From: Cherax quadricarinatus
Lineage: Eukaryota > Arthropoda > Malacostraca > Decapoda > Parastacidae
Direction: 5' to 3'
Assembly (NCBI RefSeq): GCF_038502225.1
Contig: NC_091298.1
Span: 38,837,011-38,901,010 of the forward strand
DNA: 64,000 nt
Part shown: positions 46,159-57,282 of the stretch, in pieces
Layout: each line of letters begins with the position of its first letter
How positions within the stretch are numbered: the first letter of the stretch is position 1
The notes under the pieces: model-generated
What the model was told of the DNA's origin: nothing
Database searches by the model: none
What the model saw: only the letters and a program-made list of their open reading frames with translations
Position numbers and translations under genes: made by a program

Positions 46159-49098
46159 ATGGGTTTTGGCAGGAAAACAGTGAAGTCCCAGTGTAGTAAT
46201 ATTACGAGTTCTAAGGGAACTAGTAATAATAAGAACGAGATAGATATTGAAAAGCCAGGGACCTTGGGTGATAAGGACAGTAATAGGTTTAGTAGAAAAA
46301 TAGAAATGAGCAGGAAGGGTAAAGAGAAAGGAGAGTCTTTCAATGTTCATTATGCTAATTGCCGTAGTGCTAGGAATAAGATGGACGAGTTGAGATTAGT
46401 TGCTAGTGTTGGTAACATTGATGTATTTGCCTTAACTGAGACGTGGTTTAATTCAAAAAGTCGGCACATGCCTGCGGAATGTCATATTCAGGGTTTTAAA
46501 TTGTTCCAAGAAGATAGAAGTATTGAGAGGGGAGGAGGGGTGGCATTGTATGTCCGAGATCGCTTGAACTGTTGCATAAAAACGGGTATTAAGTCTGAAG
46601 TAACACATACAGAGTCTGTTTGGATAGAATTTTCAGAGGGGCATGAAAAACTGATTTTTGGAGTGATATACCGTCCCCCAAACTTAGATAGGGACCAAGG
46701 GAAACTACTATGGGAGGAAATTGTTAAGGCCACAAGGCACGATAATGTAGTAATTCTAGGAGACTTTAACTTTAGTCATGTTGACTGGAATTTCTTGACT
46801 GGGAATTTAGAATCATACGACTTCTTAGAAGTATTTCAGGATTGTTTTTTGAAGCAGTTTGTGACAGAACCTACAAGGGGAAATAACCTGCTTGACTTAG
46901 TTATGGCAAACAATGAATCCCTTGTTAATAATTTAGAAATTTCAGAGGAACTGGGTGCTAGCGACCACAAATCAATTACATTTAGCATTGAATGGAAGTA
47001 CGATAGTAGCGATAACTCAGTAACAGTCCCAGATTTTCGCTTAGCAGATTACGATGAGCTTAGAGAACACTTATCATCTGTTGACTGGGGTAACGAAGAG
47101 AACTATCAATATGACAGTTTTCTGAACACTATACATGCTGCTCAAAGAGCGTTTATCCCATATAAAGAAATTAGATCAAATAGAAATGACCCAAAATGGA
47201 TGAATAATAGGCTCAAATATCTACTAGGGCATAAGAAAGGAATTTATAGGCGTATCAAAAGAGGTGAGGGTCATCTTATGAATCAGTATATTGACATTAA
47301 GAGGGACATTAAAAAGGGGATAAGAAGAGCTAAAAGGGACTATGAAATTAAAGTTGCTAGGGATTCTAAAACTAACCCAAAAAGTTTTTTCCAGGTCTAT
47401 AGAACAAAAGTTAGAGATAAGATAGGTCCCCTTAAAAATAACTATGGGCACCTTACTGACAAAGAGAATGAAATGTGCTTGATTTTAAATAATTATTTTC
47501 TCTCAGTTTTTACACAGGAAGACACTAACAATATTCCAGTAATTAATTTTTACAGTGGGCTAGAAGAAGATAAATTATGTAACATCACAGTCACTAGTGA
47601 GATGGTTGTGAAGCAGATAGACAGACTGAAGCAAAATAAGTCGCCGGGTCCTGATGAGGTTTTTTCAAGGGTTCTTGAGGAATGCAAAATGGAACTCTGT
47701 GAACCATTAACTAATATTTTTAATTTATCTCTTCAAACAGGTGTAGTGTCTGATATGTGGAAGATGGCTAATGTAACTCCTATTTTTAAAACAGGGGACA
47801 AGTCGTTACCGTCAAATTACCGCCCAATAAGCCTGACCTCAATTGTAGGCAAATTACTAGAGTCAGTTATAGCTGAGATTATAAGAAGCCATCTCGATAA
47901 GCATAGCTTGATTAATGATACTCAGCATGGATTCACAAGAGGCCGGTCTTGTCTAACTAATTTATTAACTTTCTTCAGTAAAGCTTTTGAGGCTGTTGAC
48001 CACCATAAAGAATTTGATATTATTTAATTGGATTTTAGTAAGGCTTTTGATAGAGTTCCGCACCATAGACTGTTAAAGAAAGTGGCAGCTCATGGCATTG
48101 GGGGAAAAGTGCTCTCGTGGATCGAGTCATGGCTCACTGACAGGAAGCAGAGAGTGTCCATAAATGGGGTTAAATCCGAGTGGGGATCTGTAACAAGTGG
48201 CGTTCCACAGGGATCAGTCTTGGGCCCGTTGTTGTTTATAATATATATCAATGATCTTGATGAGGGAATTACTAGTGATATGAGCAAATTCGCCGATGAC
48301 ACAAAGATAGGTAGGATAATTGATTCAAACGTAGATGTTATGGAACTTCAGGAGGATTTAAACAAACTCTATTCTTGGTCAGAAAAGTGGCAGATGCAGT
48401 TCAATGTAGATAAATGCAAGGTTCTGAAGCTTGGGAGTGCCCATAACCCTAGTACTTATAAGTTAAATGATGTAGAACTTAGCCATACAGATTGCGAAAA
48501 GGACTTGGGGGTTATGGTGAGCAGCAACCTTAAACTAAGACAGCAATGCCTAACCGTACGTAATAAGGCAAATAGATTACTGGGATTTATATCAAGAAGT
48601 GTAAGCAACAGAAGTCCAGAGGTCATACTGCAGCTTTATACATCATTAGTAAGGCCTCACCTAGATTATGCAGCTCAGTTCTGGTCTCCGTATTACAAAA
48701 TGGACATAAATTCGTTAGAAAACATTCAGCGTAGGATGACTAAATTAATACATAGCATTAGAAATCTTCCTTATGAAGAAAGATTGAAGACTCTTAAGTT
48801 ACATTCACTTGTTAGACGAAGAATGAGGGGAGACCTGATCGAAGTGTATAAGTGGAAGATAGGTATTAATAAAGGGGATATTAATAAGGTCTTGAGGATG
48901 TCTCTCCAAGAGAGAACCCGCAGTAATGGATTTAAATTAGATAAGTTTAGATTTAGAAAGGACATAGGAAAGTATTGGTTTGGAAATAGGGTAGTTGATG
49001 AGTGGAACAGTCTACCTAGTTGGGTTATTGAGGCTGGGACTTTGGGTAGTTTCAAATCTAGGTTGGATAAGTACATGAGTGGGAGGGGTTGGATTTGA
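46159..49098 (+). pseudogene. CR1-like LINE ORF2: endonuclease and RT with one stop codon
   Basis: ORF2 is open for 980 codons except a single TAA at 48025-48027. The endonuclease (residues about 55-280) has HYANCRSARNK, FALTETWF, GVIYRPPN, VILGDFNFSHVDW and LGASDHKSITF, all catalytic positions present. The RT has KSPGPDEVFSRVLEEC, NYRPISLTSIVGK, QHGFTRGRSC, LDFSKAFDRVPHHRLL, GVPQGSVLGPLLF and FADDTKIG. The stop falls just before LDFSKAFD, where family members usually have a residue such as Tyr, so one base change (TAT or TAC to TAA) is enough to explain it. The C-terminal region with RRRMRGDLIEVYKW and WNSLPSWV is typical. The copy is young but disabled unless the stop is read through. Confidence 0.9.
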
Positions 49099-49255
49099 GT
49101 GGGACTTTCACATCAGAGCTTATTCTTGGGTGGCATTGAAAACTGGGTTGGGCAAATGTTTTGTTAGTGGGATGAATTGTAAAGGACCTGCCTAGTATGG
49201 GCCAGCAGGCCTCCTGCAGTGTTCCTCCTTTCTTATGTTCTTATGTTCTTATTTT

Positions 49256-49512
49256 AGTAAAAGCGTGAGAAAAAGTATGTAAGTATCATACAATCTTACA
49301 ATGATTTTGAGGGTACAAAGATGTTATTGAGATACAAAGTTCATTAAGGTTACCCAGTAGGTAAACATTGTGACATATTTATGATAAGAAGAGACAATCT
49401 CAAGTTATTTCACAGAATCTGATAAGTAAAATTGGCACATTAAGACTCAATATAACAGGCACTCAGATTCGATCCACGAAATTGATGGATAAGTCTAGTT
49501 CCTTAGAGTAAG
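49256..49512. other. Unassigned stretch
   Basis: AT-rich DNA between the LINE and the 35-bp minisatellite; nothing recognised. Confidence 0.35.
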
Positions 49513-50492
49513 AGCCAGTCACCAGCATCAAGGTGCCACCTTCACGACGCCAGTCATCAGCATCAAGGTGCCACCTTCACGACGCCAGTCACCAGCATCA
49601 AGGTGCCACCTTCACGACGCCAGTCATCAGCATCAAGGTGCCACCTTCACGACGCCAGTCACCAGCATCAAGGTGCCACCTTCACGACGCCAGTCACCAG
49701 CATCAAGGTGCCACCTTCACGACGCCAGTCACCAGCATCAAGGTGCCACCTTCACGACGCCAGTCACCAGCATCAAGGTGCCACCTTCACGACGCCAGTC
49801 ACCAGCATCAAGGTGCCACCTTCACGACGCCAGTCACCAGCATCAAGGTGCCACCATCACGACGCCAGTCATCAGCATCAAGGTGCCACCTTCACGACGC
49901 CAGTCACCAGCATCAAGGTGCCACCTTCACGACGCCAGTCACCAGCATCAAGGTGCCACCTTCACGACGCCAGTCACCAGCATTAAGGTGCCACCTTCAC
50001 GACGCCAGTCACCAGCATCAAGGTGCCACCTTCACGACGCCAGTAACCAGCATCAAGGTGCCACCTTCACGACGCCAGTCACCAGCATCAAGGTGCCACC
50101 TTCACGACGCCAGTCACCAGCATCAAGGTACCACCTTCACGACGCCAGTCTCCAGCATCAAGGTACCACCTTCACGACGCCAGTCACCAGCATCAAGGTG
50201 CCACCTTCACGACGCCAGTCACCAACATCAAGGTACCACCTTCACGACGCCAGTCTCCAGCATCAAGGTACCACCTTCACGACGCCAGTCACCAGCATCA
50301 AGGTGCCACCTTCACGACGCCAGTCATCAGCATCAAGGTGCCACCTTCACGACGCCAGCCACCAGCATCAAGGCACCACCTTCACGAAGCCTTCCACCAG
50401 CATCAAGACACCACCTTCACGAAGCCTTCCACCAGCATCAAGACACCACCTTCACGAAGGCAGTCACCAGCATCAAGGCACCACCTTCACGA
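49513..50492. repeat. 35-bp minisatellite (about 28 units)
   Basis: The unit is GCCAGTCACCAGCATCAAGG plus TGCCACCTTCACGAC. Units are almost identical in the first two thirds, with GTACC and CTCCAGC variants at 50120-50290 and a diverged tail (CAAGACACC, GAAGCCTTCC) after 50370. Because 35 is not divisible by 3, all three plus frames encode the same 35-residue repeat shifted in phase; there is no sign of selection on any one frame. Confidence 0.95.
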
Positions 50493-51539
50493 GTCAAATT
50501 ATGAAGTGCAGAATGTTAATATACCATATCAAGATTTAACGATTAAAAATAACACCTAGAAACTGCACTAGCAGTAACAACAGTTTTTGAAGTAGTATAC
50601 AAAAGTGCCGACATTTTGAGTCCTATCATAAAGGACCTTTAAACTTATCTCAGAAAAAAACAATTTCTGAAATGGTTTATTTAAAATTGTTCATAAGGAA
50701 CCTGCACTTGTCAAATTTTCCACGAACCTTCACTAAGTAATAGCTGACCAGGACTGAAAGCCTTTGAGGAAGTCTGGGGATACGAGAACAATGTAACTAT
50801 GAATATACCTTATTTGGTACATAATATTCATCTTAATTACATATTCCTTCACATTCACAAAAAAAAAAAAAAAAAAAAAAGCGAAACCATATGCCGGGGT
50901 TCACCAAACTCGAGAAAATAAAAAACGCTATGAAACGTAAATTTTCAATTTATTTGCAGCTCAGTTCTATTTAAAATTCTACAATCCTCCACAATACATA
51001 AACAACCCGCTGATATGAAACTGAAACAATCCTCAAAAAAAAGCTCAGGGTGAAAATCATGCTTTCTCTTAGCAGTGTCCATAAACTCTGAAAAGTTGAA
51101 GTCTATTAGAAATGGCATTTTCCAGTAATTAGTAATTAATCTGAATCCAAAGATTACAATTTTTGCTTTTACCAATTTCATTAAAATCTCAAATCTGAAT
51201 CTAAATAGTCTAAACGTAGAGGTTTTCTTCCTTCTCATAGAATGCATCACCATTAATATTTTGAAGCCGATAAGACCAGGCATTCTTTAGTTATTGAATG
51301 GAAATCACTAAGAATACTCTAACGGGTACCTTGACGAGGTTCACCTGAAATTTTTATAGTGCAAGTTGTCGATTTTATTTTGCTAACAACCAGGAAACGC
51401 CTCATCCTAGCGGTTTCAAATTTTCAGGTTGTTGAACCCATTTCCAAGTCCATTTTACTCAGAATCAGTCAGTTTCTTTAACTCAGCCTAGCAAAACTTG
51501 CTCTGGAACAAACTATGAAACAGAGTGCCTTTGCTAAAG
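50493..51539. other. Unassigned stretch
   Basis: No transposon protein recognised. Includes a 20-base A run (50861-50880). A minus frame at 50945-51283 (112 codons) starts with ATG but has no domain I recognise and is low-complexity. Confidence 0.4.
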
Positions 51540-51559
51540 AGGAATATGATAGAAAGGAG

Positions 51560-52290
51560 GCAGTTTCGGCGTACTAGTGATAATAATTTCACTCTGTCTT
51601 TGGTACTTCGTTTCTCTGATTCAGAGCCTGAACAGTTTTTCTAGTTATTCATAAACCAGAATCGAGCTCTTCAATGGTCATTCGAGCACTGTATGATGAA
51701 GAAAAAGAATTTACTACTGGTTTGGGTGATGAAGGCTTCTCTGATTACAGCGTTGTAAAGGTGACTGTGCTAAAAGCATATCAGTGTATTCCTGCCAAAT
51801 TTAGCAGAGACGAACAAGTGTCAGTACGGCCAAACTTGTGTCGACAGTGTTAGGCTCCACATCAAGATCTTCAGCAAGTGGTATAGAGCAGCTGGTGCTT
51901 CTAATTTTAGCGAATTGGTACAATTAATCATGGTCGATAATTACCTTGAGTCAGTTGGTCAGGAGGTATGGGTCAATCTGGAAGATTATTCTGCAGCAAC
52001 TGCTATGGAGGCAGCTAAGCTAGCCGATACCTGTGAGGTTAACTGGATTTTGGGTGACACATCTTCTAAACTTTCTTCACACCAACTTCGTATGGACAGA
52101 GATTGTCGGAAAACACCTACTAGGTGTTTAGTCTGAGGACGGAACCCGGGGGCGTGAAATACGACACCCACCTCAAGAATAGAAAGATGAACGAGACAAG
52201 ATCTGACAGTCGGTAACCTGTGACTATTGCCGTAAGCCTGACCATGTCAAGACCACCTATTCCAAATTGAAAGGTCTGTAACCAGTGGTA
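51560..52290 (+). pseudogene. Gypsy-type gag with zinc knuckle (broken)
   Basis: Pieces in different frames follow a gag layout: FSDSEPEQFF near 51620, VTVLKAYQCIPAKF (51760), then FSELVQLIMVDNYLESVGQE and AATAMEAAKLADTCE (51915-52060). These match the capsid C-terminal region of gypsy elements with SCAN-like features. The knuckle CDYCRKPDHVKTTY (about 52216-52260) has Tyr for the last Cys of the CCHC box. Stops occur between all pieces. Confidence 0.7.
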
Positions 52291-52310
52291 AGTCTAGTGT
52301 ACCACAACCA

Positions 52311-52973
52311 TTGGGTAATATTAATCTACTTAACGTTACAACTAATCAAAATGAAGTAGGTGCCTATATGGCATCTTTCTTTAGTGTCAGTAAAATATCC
52401 ATTGAAGTATCCACCTTCAGGGATGAAGGGGCTTATTGTTCCCTCGTACGAGAGGGAGTACTCCCAATTTCGGATAAGGCTTCATTAAAACTCTCTGTCC
52501 TAACAGAAGTTAAGGGGGATTTGTTTTCTCATTTCCCCTGCATAGAATGTATTACACTGGTTATTTAACTGTAGGTATGTATGTTTTTTTTCTCATGGAG
52601 AATGCTTTACTGTCGTTGGGCAATAGTATCCTTAGTTCCAGATTGTCCCAATTCTATTGTAACTACGGAAAGCTCTACCCCTTCTCCAATTCTGGCCGTC
52701 ACTCGGGCAATGTCCAAGGAAAAGTCTGATGCGAATGCTGACCTTACCTTCGGGGACTCAGATCTTGGGGTGGACAAGTTGGTTTACGATGGTAGCTGGC
52801 CAAAGCCTCTCAGATCGAGTGAAACACCTCTGAGCAAGCCCTCGAATTCATGGGTAGCAGAACTGCCAGATGCCCGACGGACCGATTTTCATGGAAGAGC
52901 ATCTGAAGGACCTTTCTCTTCTCTCGGCTTTTCAGTCGCCTACCAACAGAGTAGACTCTATAAACCTAGCTAA
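52311..52973 (+). pseudogene. Gypsy-type aspartic protease and linker (broken)
   Basis: The frame 52311-52568 holds STFRDEGAYCSLVREGVLP, which aligns with the protease active-site block of related elements (DTGA followed by a hydrophobic stretch). The active-site Thr is Glu here, DEGA, so the enzyme would be inactive. The next frame, 52581-52973, has VPDCPNSIVTTESS and LAVTRAMSKEK, which match the linker between protease and integrase in such elements. Confidence 0.65.
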
Positions 52974-53075
52974 ATATATACTAAAAGGACAATATATTAT
53001 CTAGCAAAAATACTGGTACGGAGGTAAGGGGGTGTCCAAATCTGATAGACTTGTGATAGCAAAAAGTATTTAGAC

Positions 53076-54000
53076 CTCGGTGTTAAGGGTCTCTCATGGC
53101 TCATCCTTAGGAGGACACATGGGCGTCACTAAAACTTCTTATAGGATTTCCCAACAATTCGCTTGGCCAGGTTTAAGACGAGATGTTAGGAGTTATATCA
53201 GATCCTGCCGTGAGTGTGACCAAGTGGGGAAAACCCGGACACCACTTCAAACCTGGATCATTTCGTCCCATACCCGCCGATGGAGAGTCATTCGCAGACC
53301 TATCACAGACTGTTTGGGACTTTTACCTAAGTTCAAGTCAGATAACCAATATCTGTTCATTAATGTTGATAAAACCACCAGGTATCCTGAGGCAGTGCCT
53401 ATTCCACGTTCTATTCAAAGTGACCAAGGGCACTAGTTTTACTGCAAAATCATTTAGAGAAGCTTTAAGCCGTCTAGGAATTAAGCAAAGACTTTCCATT
53501 GCATATCATCCTCAGTATCAAGGGAGACTGGAGAGGTTTCATCAAACATTGAAAACTATTATACGTATGCACTTCGTGAATTTTCCTACAGACTAGAATG
53601 ACTCGTTAACTCTGCTACTTTTTGCCATATAAGAAACTGTGCAGGAATCTACAAAGTACAGTCCATTCGAGTTGATTTTTGGACATAATGTAAGAGGTAC
53701 ACTATACGTGCTTAAGTAAGGATGGTTAGGAGAAGACGCCATAAGGACTCCTTATGATCCTAAAACAATTGCATGTGGCACGAATTCTGGCCAAGGACAA
53801 CCTAAAAACAGCCAAGGACAGCATGAAATAGAGGTATAATGAGGCAGCTACACCTCACATTACAGCGCGATTCACTGGCCCTATGAAGGTGATGTAGAAA
53901 AACTCAGACCTTAACTACGCAGTAGCACCTCTAGATATACTGAAATTGGGTAAAGTGTACCACATTAACCACTCCTAAAAATTCTTTAAACCACCTCACT
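53076..54000 (+). pseudogene. Gypsy-type integrase (broken, internal deletion)
   Basis: The zinc-binding domain is clear: LRVSHGSSLGGHMGVTKT, FAWPGLRRDVRSYIRSC and CDQV (53080-53225), with H/H and C/C pairs. The core has TDCLGLLPKFKSDNQYLF and TTRYPEAVPIPR in one frame, then SDQGTSFTAKSF, LGIKQRLSIAYHPQ and GRLERFHQTLK in a second. The part between the first Asp and SDQG is shortened, consistent with an internal deletion near 53410. After two stops a GPY/F-like tail follows, with FTGPMKVM and KVYHINHS near 53870-53980. Confidence 0.78.
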
Positions 54001-54008
54001 ATCCAATA

Positions 54009-55270
54009 ATGACTTTGTCCTCTGTTCGTACAGAGTCTATTGAAGACCTTGAATCCTTATACCCAGTTCCGAAGGTTCAAATAAGCTTTCCTAACTCGGT
54101 TATCCTCAAGGATCCTCGCCCTTTTTTGTCAGAACTTGCAGAAGTCCAAATGACAAATCTTGCCACTCTACTGAAACCTATTCTGACATTTTTTTCGGAT
54201 GTCCCAAAGATGTGAAACCTTGACGTAGATGTGAGCTCAGCTAATCGTATTAATCTATATCCCTACAGAGCTAGTCCATGCAAAGAAGAGACTAGAACAT
54301 GGGTTGGTGGTAGAATGTTCAAGCCCATAGACCTTGCCTTGAATCCTTGTGAAAAAACCTGATGCGGAGTATGAATGTGTATAGATTACCGGAAGTGAAT
54401 GAGGTATGGACGACAGAGTGGGCAAGACCAAGTATGGTTCTAAATTAGACCTTAATGGATACTAACAAGTTCTTTTCATCAATAACACTATGGAGATTTC
54501 TGCCTGCTTAATCCCTTGAGGTTATTATCAACATAGTGTGACCCTGTTTGGTATGAGAAACTCTCGGGCCTCTGATGCGTAGGATCATCATGCGTCTCGT
54601 CTAAAAGATCTCCTTGAGAGGTGCAGGACATACACGTCAATCTTAATGAGGTAGGATGTGGCAAAGTGACACCCAAGTTTGCTAAAGTTTTGGCCATACA
54701 AGAATATTCAGGTCCCCATGATAAAAAAAATCCCTTCAGAGATTTCTGGAAATGATTGGAATTTATAGGAAGCTCTGTAAGAATTTCTCTGATATCGTGG
54801 CCCCGTTAATTAACCTTTCTTACCAGTAATAAAGTAAAGTACACCTAGTACTTTTGTCAAGAGGCATAATTTTAATTAGGCGGCTTATATGCGCTGCTCC
54901 TATATTGTTATCTCCAGATTATGCGAAGCCTTATTCCTTACAGGTAATGCCTGTGAGGCTGGAGTGAGTGCAGTGTTACTTCAAGCCTCTGGCGAGGGAG
55001 TCCTTCACTTTTCCGCCAAACTGAAATCATATCAGAGGACCCACTCAACCATCGAGAAGGAAGCCCTGGCTCTGGGCTTCTTCATATCTGTCATCTTCTC
55101 CATAAGTGGTTCAAGTATATAGTAACCATAATCTTTTGACCTACCTCAGCTCCATAAGGAACAAGAATACTCGTCTCATATGCTAGGCCTTGCGCCTGCT
55201 ACCTCGGTCAAACACATCGCTGGCAAGGAAAGCTGAATGGCGGACTCACTCTCCAAGGCTTGATCGTTAG
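54009..55270 (+). pseudogene. Gypsy-type reverse transcriptase and RNase H (broken)
   Basis: The frame from 54009 leads into the N-terminal RT segment, with FFSDVPKM and INLYPYRASPCKE (54190-54290). The palm region is too decayed to show a YxDD box. Pieces after it are recognisable as the RT thumb and connection: IQEYSGPHDKK, FRDFWK and EFIGSS near 54700-54780. RNase H is clearest: CEAGVSAVLLQASGEG, HFSAKLKSYQRTHSTIEKEA (54950-55070), then NKNTRL and IAGKE near 55155-55225. At least eight stops or frame changes are visible. Confidence 0.72.
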
Positions 55271-56396
55271 GACATTAAATATATGTGTGTATTGTATAAG
55301 TGCTAGGTTTAGGAAAATGGGTAGCTATTCTTTTCCCCCCTTATTTTAGTAATTGTTAATGGTTTATATAAAAATAAAACAATAAGTTTTTTTGGTGAAG
55401 GGACATATTTCTCCCGTACACAAATGTTTGGGACCTTTGTTAGCTCTACTGTCTGCTGTCTCACACTAAGGTAAGTGCTTGGTATTAAAGTCACTGCATA
55501 TTTTTATGTCTGGTTGAGCACTGCCTGCTGGTATGGATGGTATGAAGAGAATAGCATTGCCGTTAGTTTGTTATGTTCTCTGCCATAGTAGCATACTACA
55601 CATAAGAGGGATCCCATGCACAGCTCTTGCAGCGCTTTTATGGTAGGGGTGTGGTGTGCACCGAGTATGTTACATTATATTCGATGTTTGACACACACCT
55701 ATTTCGCATACCCTCTCGACCAGGGCTTCACTGCTACACTTATTGGTAGTTCAACAGCCAGTCACGTGAAAACCAACAAATTCAGCCTAAATGACGTCTT
55801 CAACGCACCTTGCCAAGGTAGTAGGGTGCGTTGTGTCCACTGTTGCTTGGTCACTCAAGCAACAGAAATCTACCCCTGCTTGTTTACTTTGTCCTAAGCT
55901 CTTTAGATGTGCTGACTAACTTATAACCGGGAGCAACAGGCCATCAGACTGTCACCTGTGTTCGTAACAGTAATTAAACGGGAGTTAAGTTTTCGCACAA
56001 TTTTACTCATAAATTTTCAGATGTATGACTACCTGCTGGAATTTCACTCACAGCCGTCACATAATTATGATTAATTTTTTAAGGGATTGACGCAACGCCG
56101 AGGAAGATTTCGGAAGTTATCTGAGCCGTTTCATGATGCTGAGTACGAGTTATAGTAACCTGCACTTACGAATTGTTCACTGAATCTTGTCCTAAATACC
56201 ATATACCAGCGTTGAAAAGTTGAAGCCATTTGGATGAAGCATTCATGATGAGAGGAGCGAAATAAAAATGAAAACCTGGAGGAAGAGATAAAAATGCTGG
56301 CATCCCCTTTGGTAATTCCTGTCAATAGAAGTCAGAACTATTCCCTGCTGACAACGTTGACAAAACTGTGCAATATAATTATATGTTGAAGAAATA
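55271..56396. other. Unassigned stretch 3' of the gypsy element
   Basis: May hold the element's 3' UTR or LTR, but I found no matching repeat upstream. A 93-codon plus frame at 55616-55897 has no recognised domain. No exon signal was found on the minus strand. Confidence 0.35.
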
Positions 56397-56562
56397 TAAT
56401 TATTATTATAATCAAGGGGGAAGCGCTAAACCCGGAGGATTATACAGCGCCTGGGGGGGGGATGTGGAAGGCATTCAGGCTTAATTCGGGGAACTGGAGC
56501 ACAGATCCAATTCCCTAAATCAAGAGCCCCTCACCAACATCAAGGAACCTTCCTTGAGGGGT
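56397..56562 (-). repeat. SINE-like short repeat with (TAA)n tail, inverted
   Basis: The minus-strand 3' end is the AATTATTATTATAATC side (plus 56397-56413), followed by GGGGGAAGCGCTAAACCCGG. It matches 36296-36482 in inverse orientation, including GGAACTGGAGCACAGATCC. Confidence 0.7.
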
Positions 56563-56730
56563 GAAGAAATATAAAGAACTTGAATAAGAGTGCACAAGCA
56601 TAAATGTGATGCTAGAACTGGTAACAAGCAGTTCAGTAGGCGATTTATTCACATGCTTACTAATAATATGTAAGTTATTAAGAAATTTTAAATCTTAAAA
56701 CTAAATTTGAAACAAGATTTGGAGACTCAC

Positions 56731-57045
56731 AGTTCATGTTGATGGTGACGGTGGATGTAAGAGGTTCTGTGAGGTTTGTGTTAGAGGCCTTACACGTTAA
56801 TGGACGGTGGAGGTCACGCCTGGTGAGTGACGTTACCAGAAAAGTATTGGTAACGTATTCCGAGGTTTCTTCTTCTGAGGTCAAGTCAAGGAGCACTGTA
56901 CCTTCCCACCACGTAACCCTCGGGGGCGGCAGGCCTCCAAAGGCTCGACAGTTAATAGTTATCGACTCTCCTTCCAGGAAGGGACCCACAATATTTCTTA
57001 AGTCGACACCAAGCTCCGTGTAGACAACCAGGCGACTGGGAGGCA
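56731..57045 (-). CDS. Exon of a Sidestep-like Ig-domain protein (whole Ig domain)
   Basis: Internal exon of a host cell-surface protein. The acceptor TTATGGTTTCAG precedes 57045 and the donor GTGAGT starts at 56730. The length is 315 nt, phase 1 at both ends, so it is a symmetric exon holding one Ig domain. Key residues: VPPSRLVVYTE at the start, GPFLEGESITINCRAFGG (first Cys), RVTWWEG (core Trp), SLTRRDLHRPLTCKASNTN (second Cys in LTC.ASN), and LTSTVTINMN at the end. The LTRRDL..LTC.ASN..T.P...SV..DMN pattern is typical of Sidestep-family proteins, immunoglobulin-superfamily receptors or ligands in axon guidance and muscle innervation. Family assignment is from memory of motifs. The downstream exon on this strand may be 34085-34229. 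Confidence 0.85.
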
Positions 57046-57141
57046 CTGAAACCATAACTTGATTACAGATGGATTGTAAATAGAAAAAAAAATATATACA
57101 TTATCCACGCATTCACCTTCGAACACTGAGTAGACTCACGC

Positions 57142-57171
57142 ACGCACACACACACACACACACACACATAC

Positions 57172-57263
<92 letters not shown>

Positions 57264-57270
57264 ACATATA
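57142..57270. repeat. (CA)n/(TA)n composite microsatellite
   Basis: CA repeats at 57142-57168 followed by about 45 TA dinucleotides and ending with TATACATATATAT. Confidence 0.95.
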
Positions 57271-57282
57271 TATTCTTTCTTC

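Larger units (their letters stand above)
45170..49255 (+). mobile_element. CR1-like LINE, nearly full length
   Basis: About 4.1 kb with a GC-rich 5' UTR from roughly 45170, ORF1 and ORF2, a 150-bp 3' UTR, and a 3' end of tandem TTATGTTC units (CTTATGTTCTTATGTTCTTAT), as in CR1-group elements that end in short repeats rather than poly(A). No clear target duplication. The element lies between the two minisatellites. Confidence 0.88.
51540..55270 (+). mobile_element. Gypsy-type LTR retrotransposon with integrase before RT (Gmr1-like), decayed
   Basis: Domain remnants on the plus strand occur in the order gag, zinc knuckle, protease, integrase with GPY/F-type tail, reverse transcriptase, RNase H. 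Ty3/gypsy elements normally have integrase last; the Gmr1-type group has integrase ahead of RT, as here. Each domain is gypsy-like in sequence and separated by stops or frameshifts. LTRs were not identified on either side. Confidence 0.78.

Noticed and set aside
55616..55897. 93-codon plus-strand frame
   Set aside because: No domain, repeat relationship or splice context supports it.
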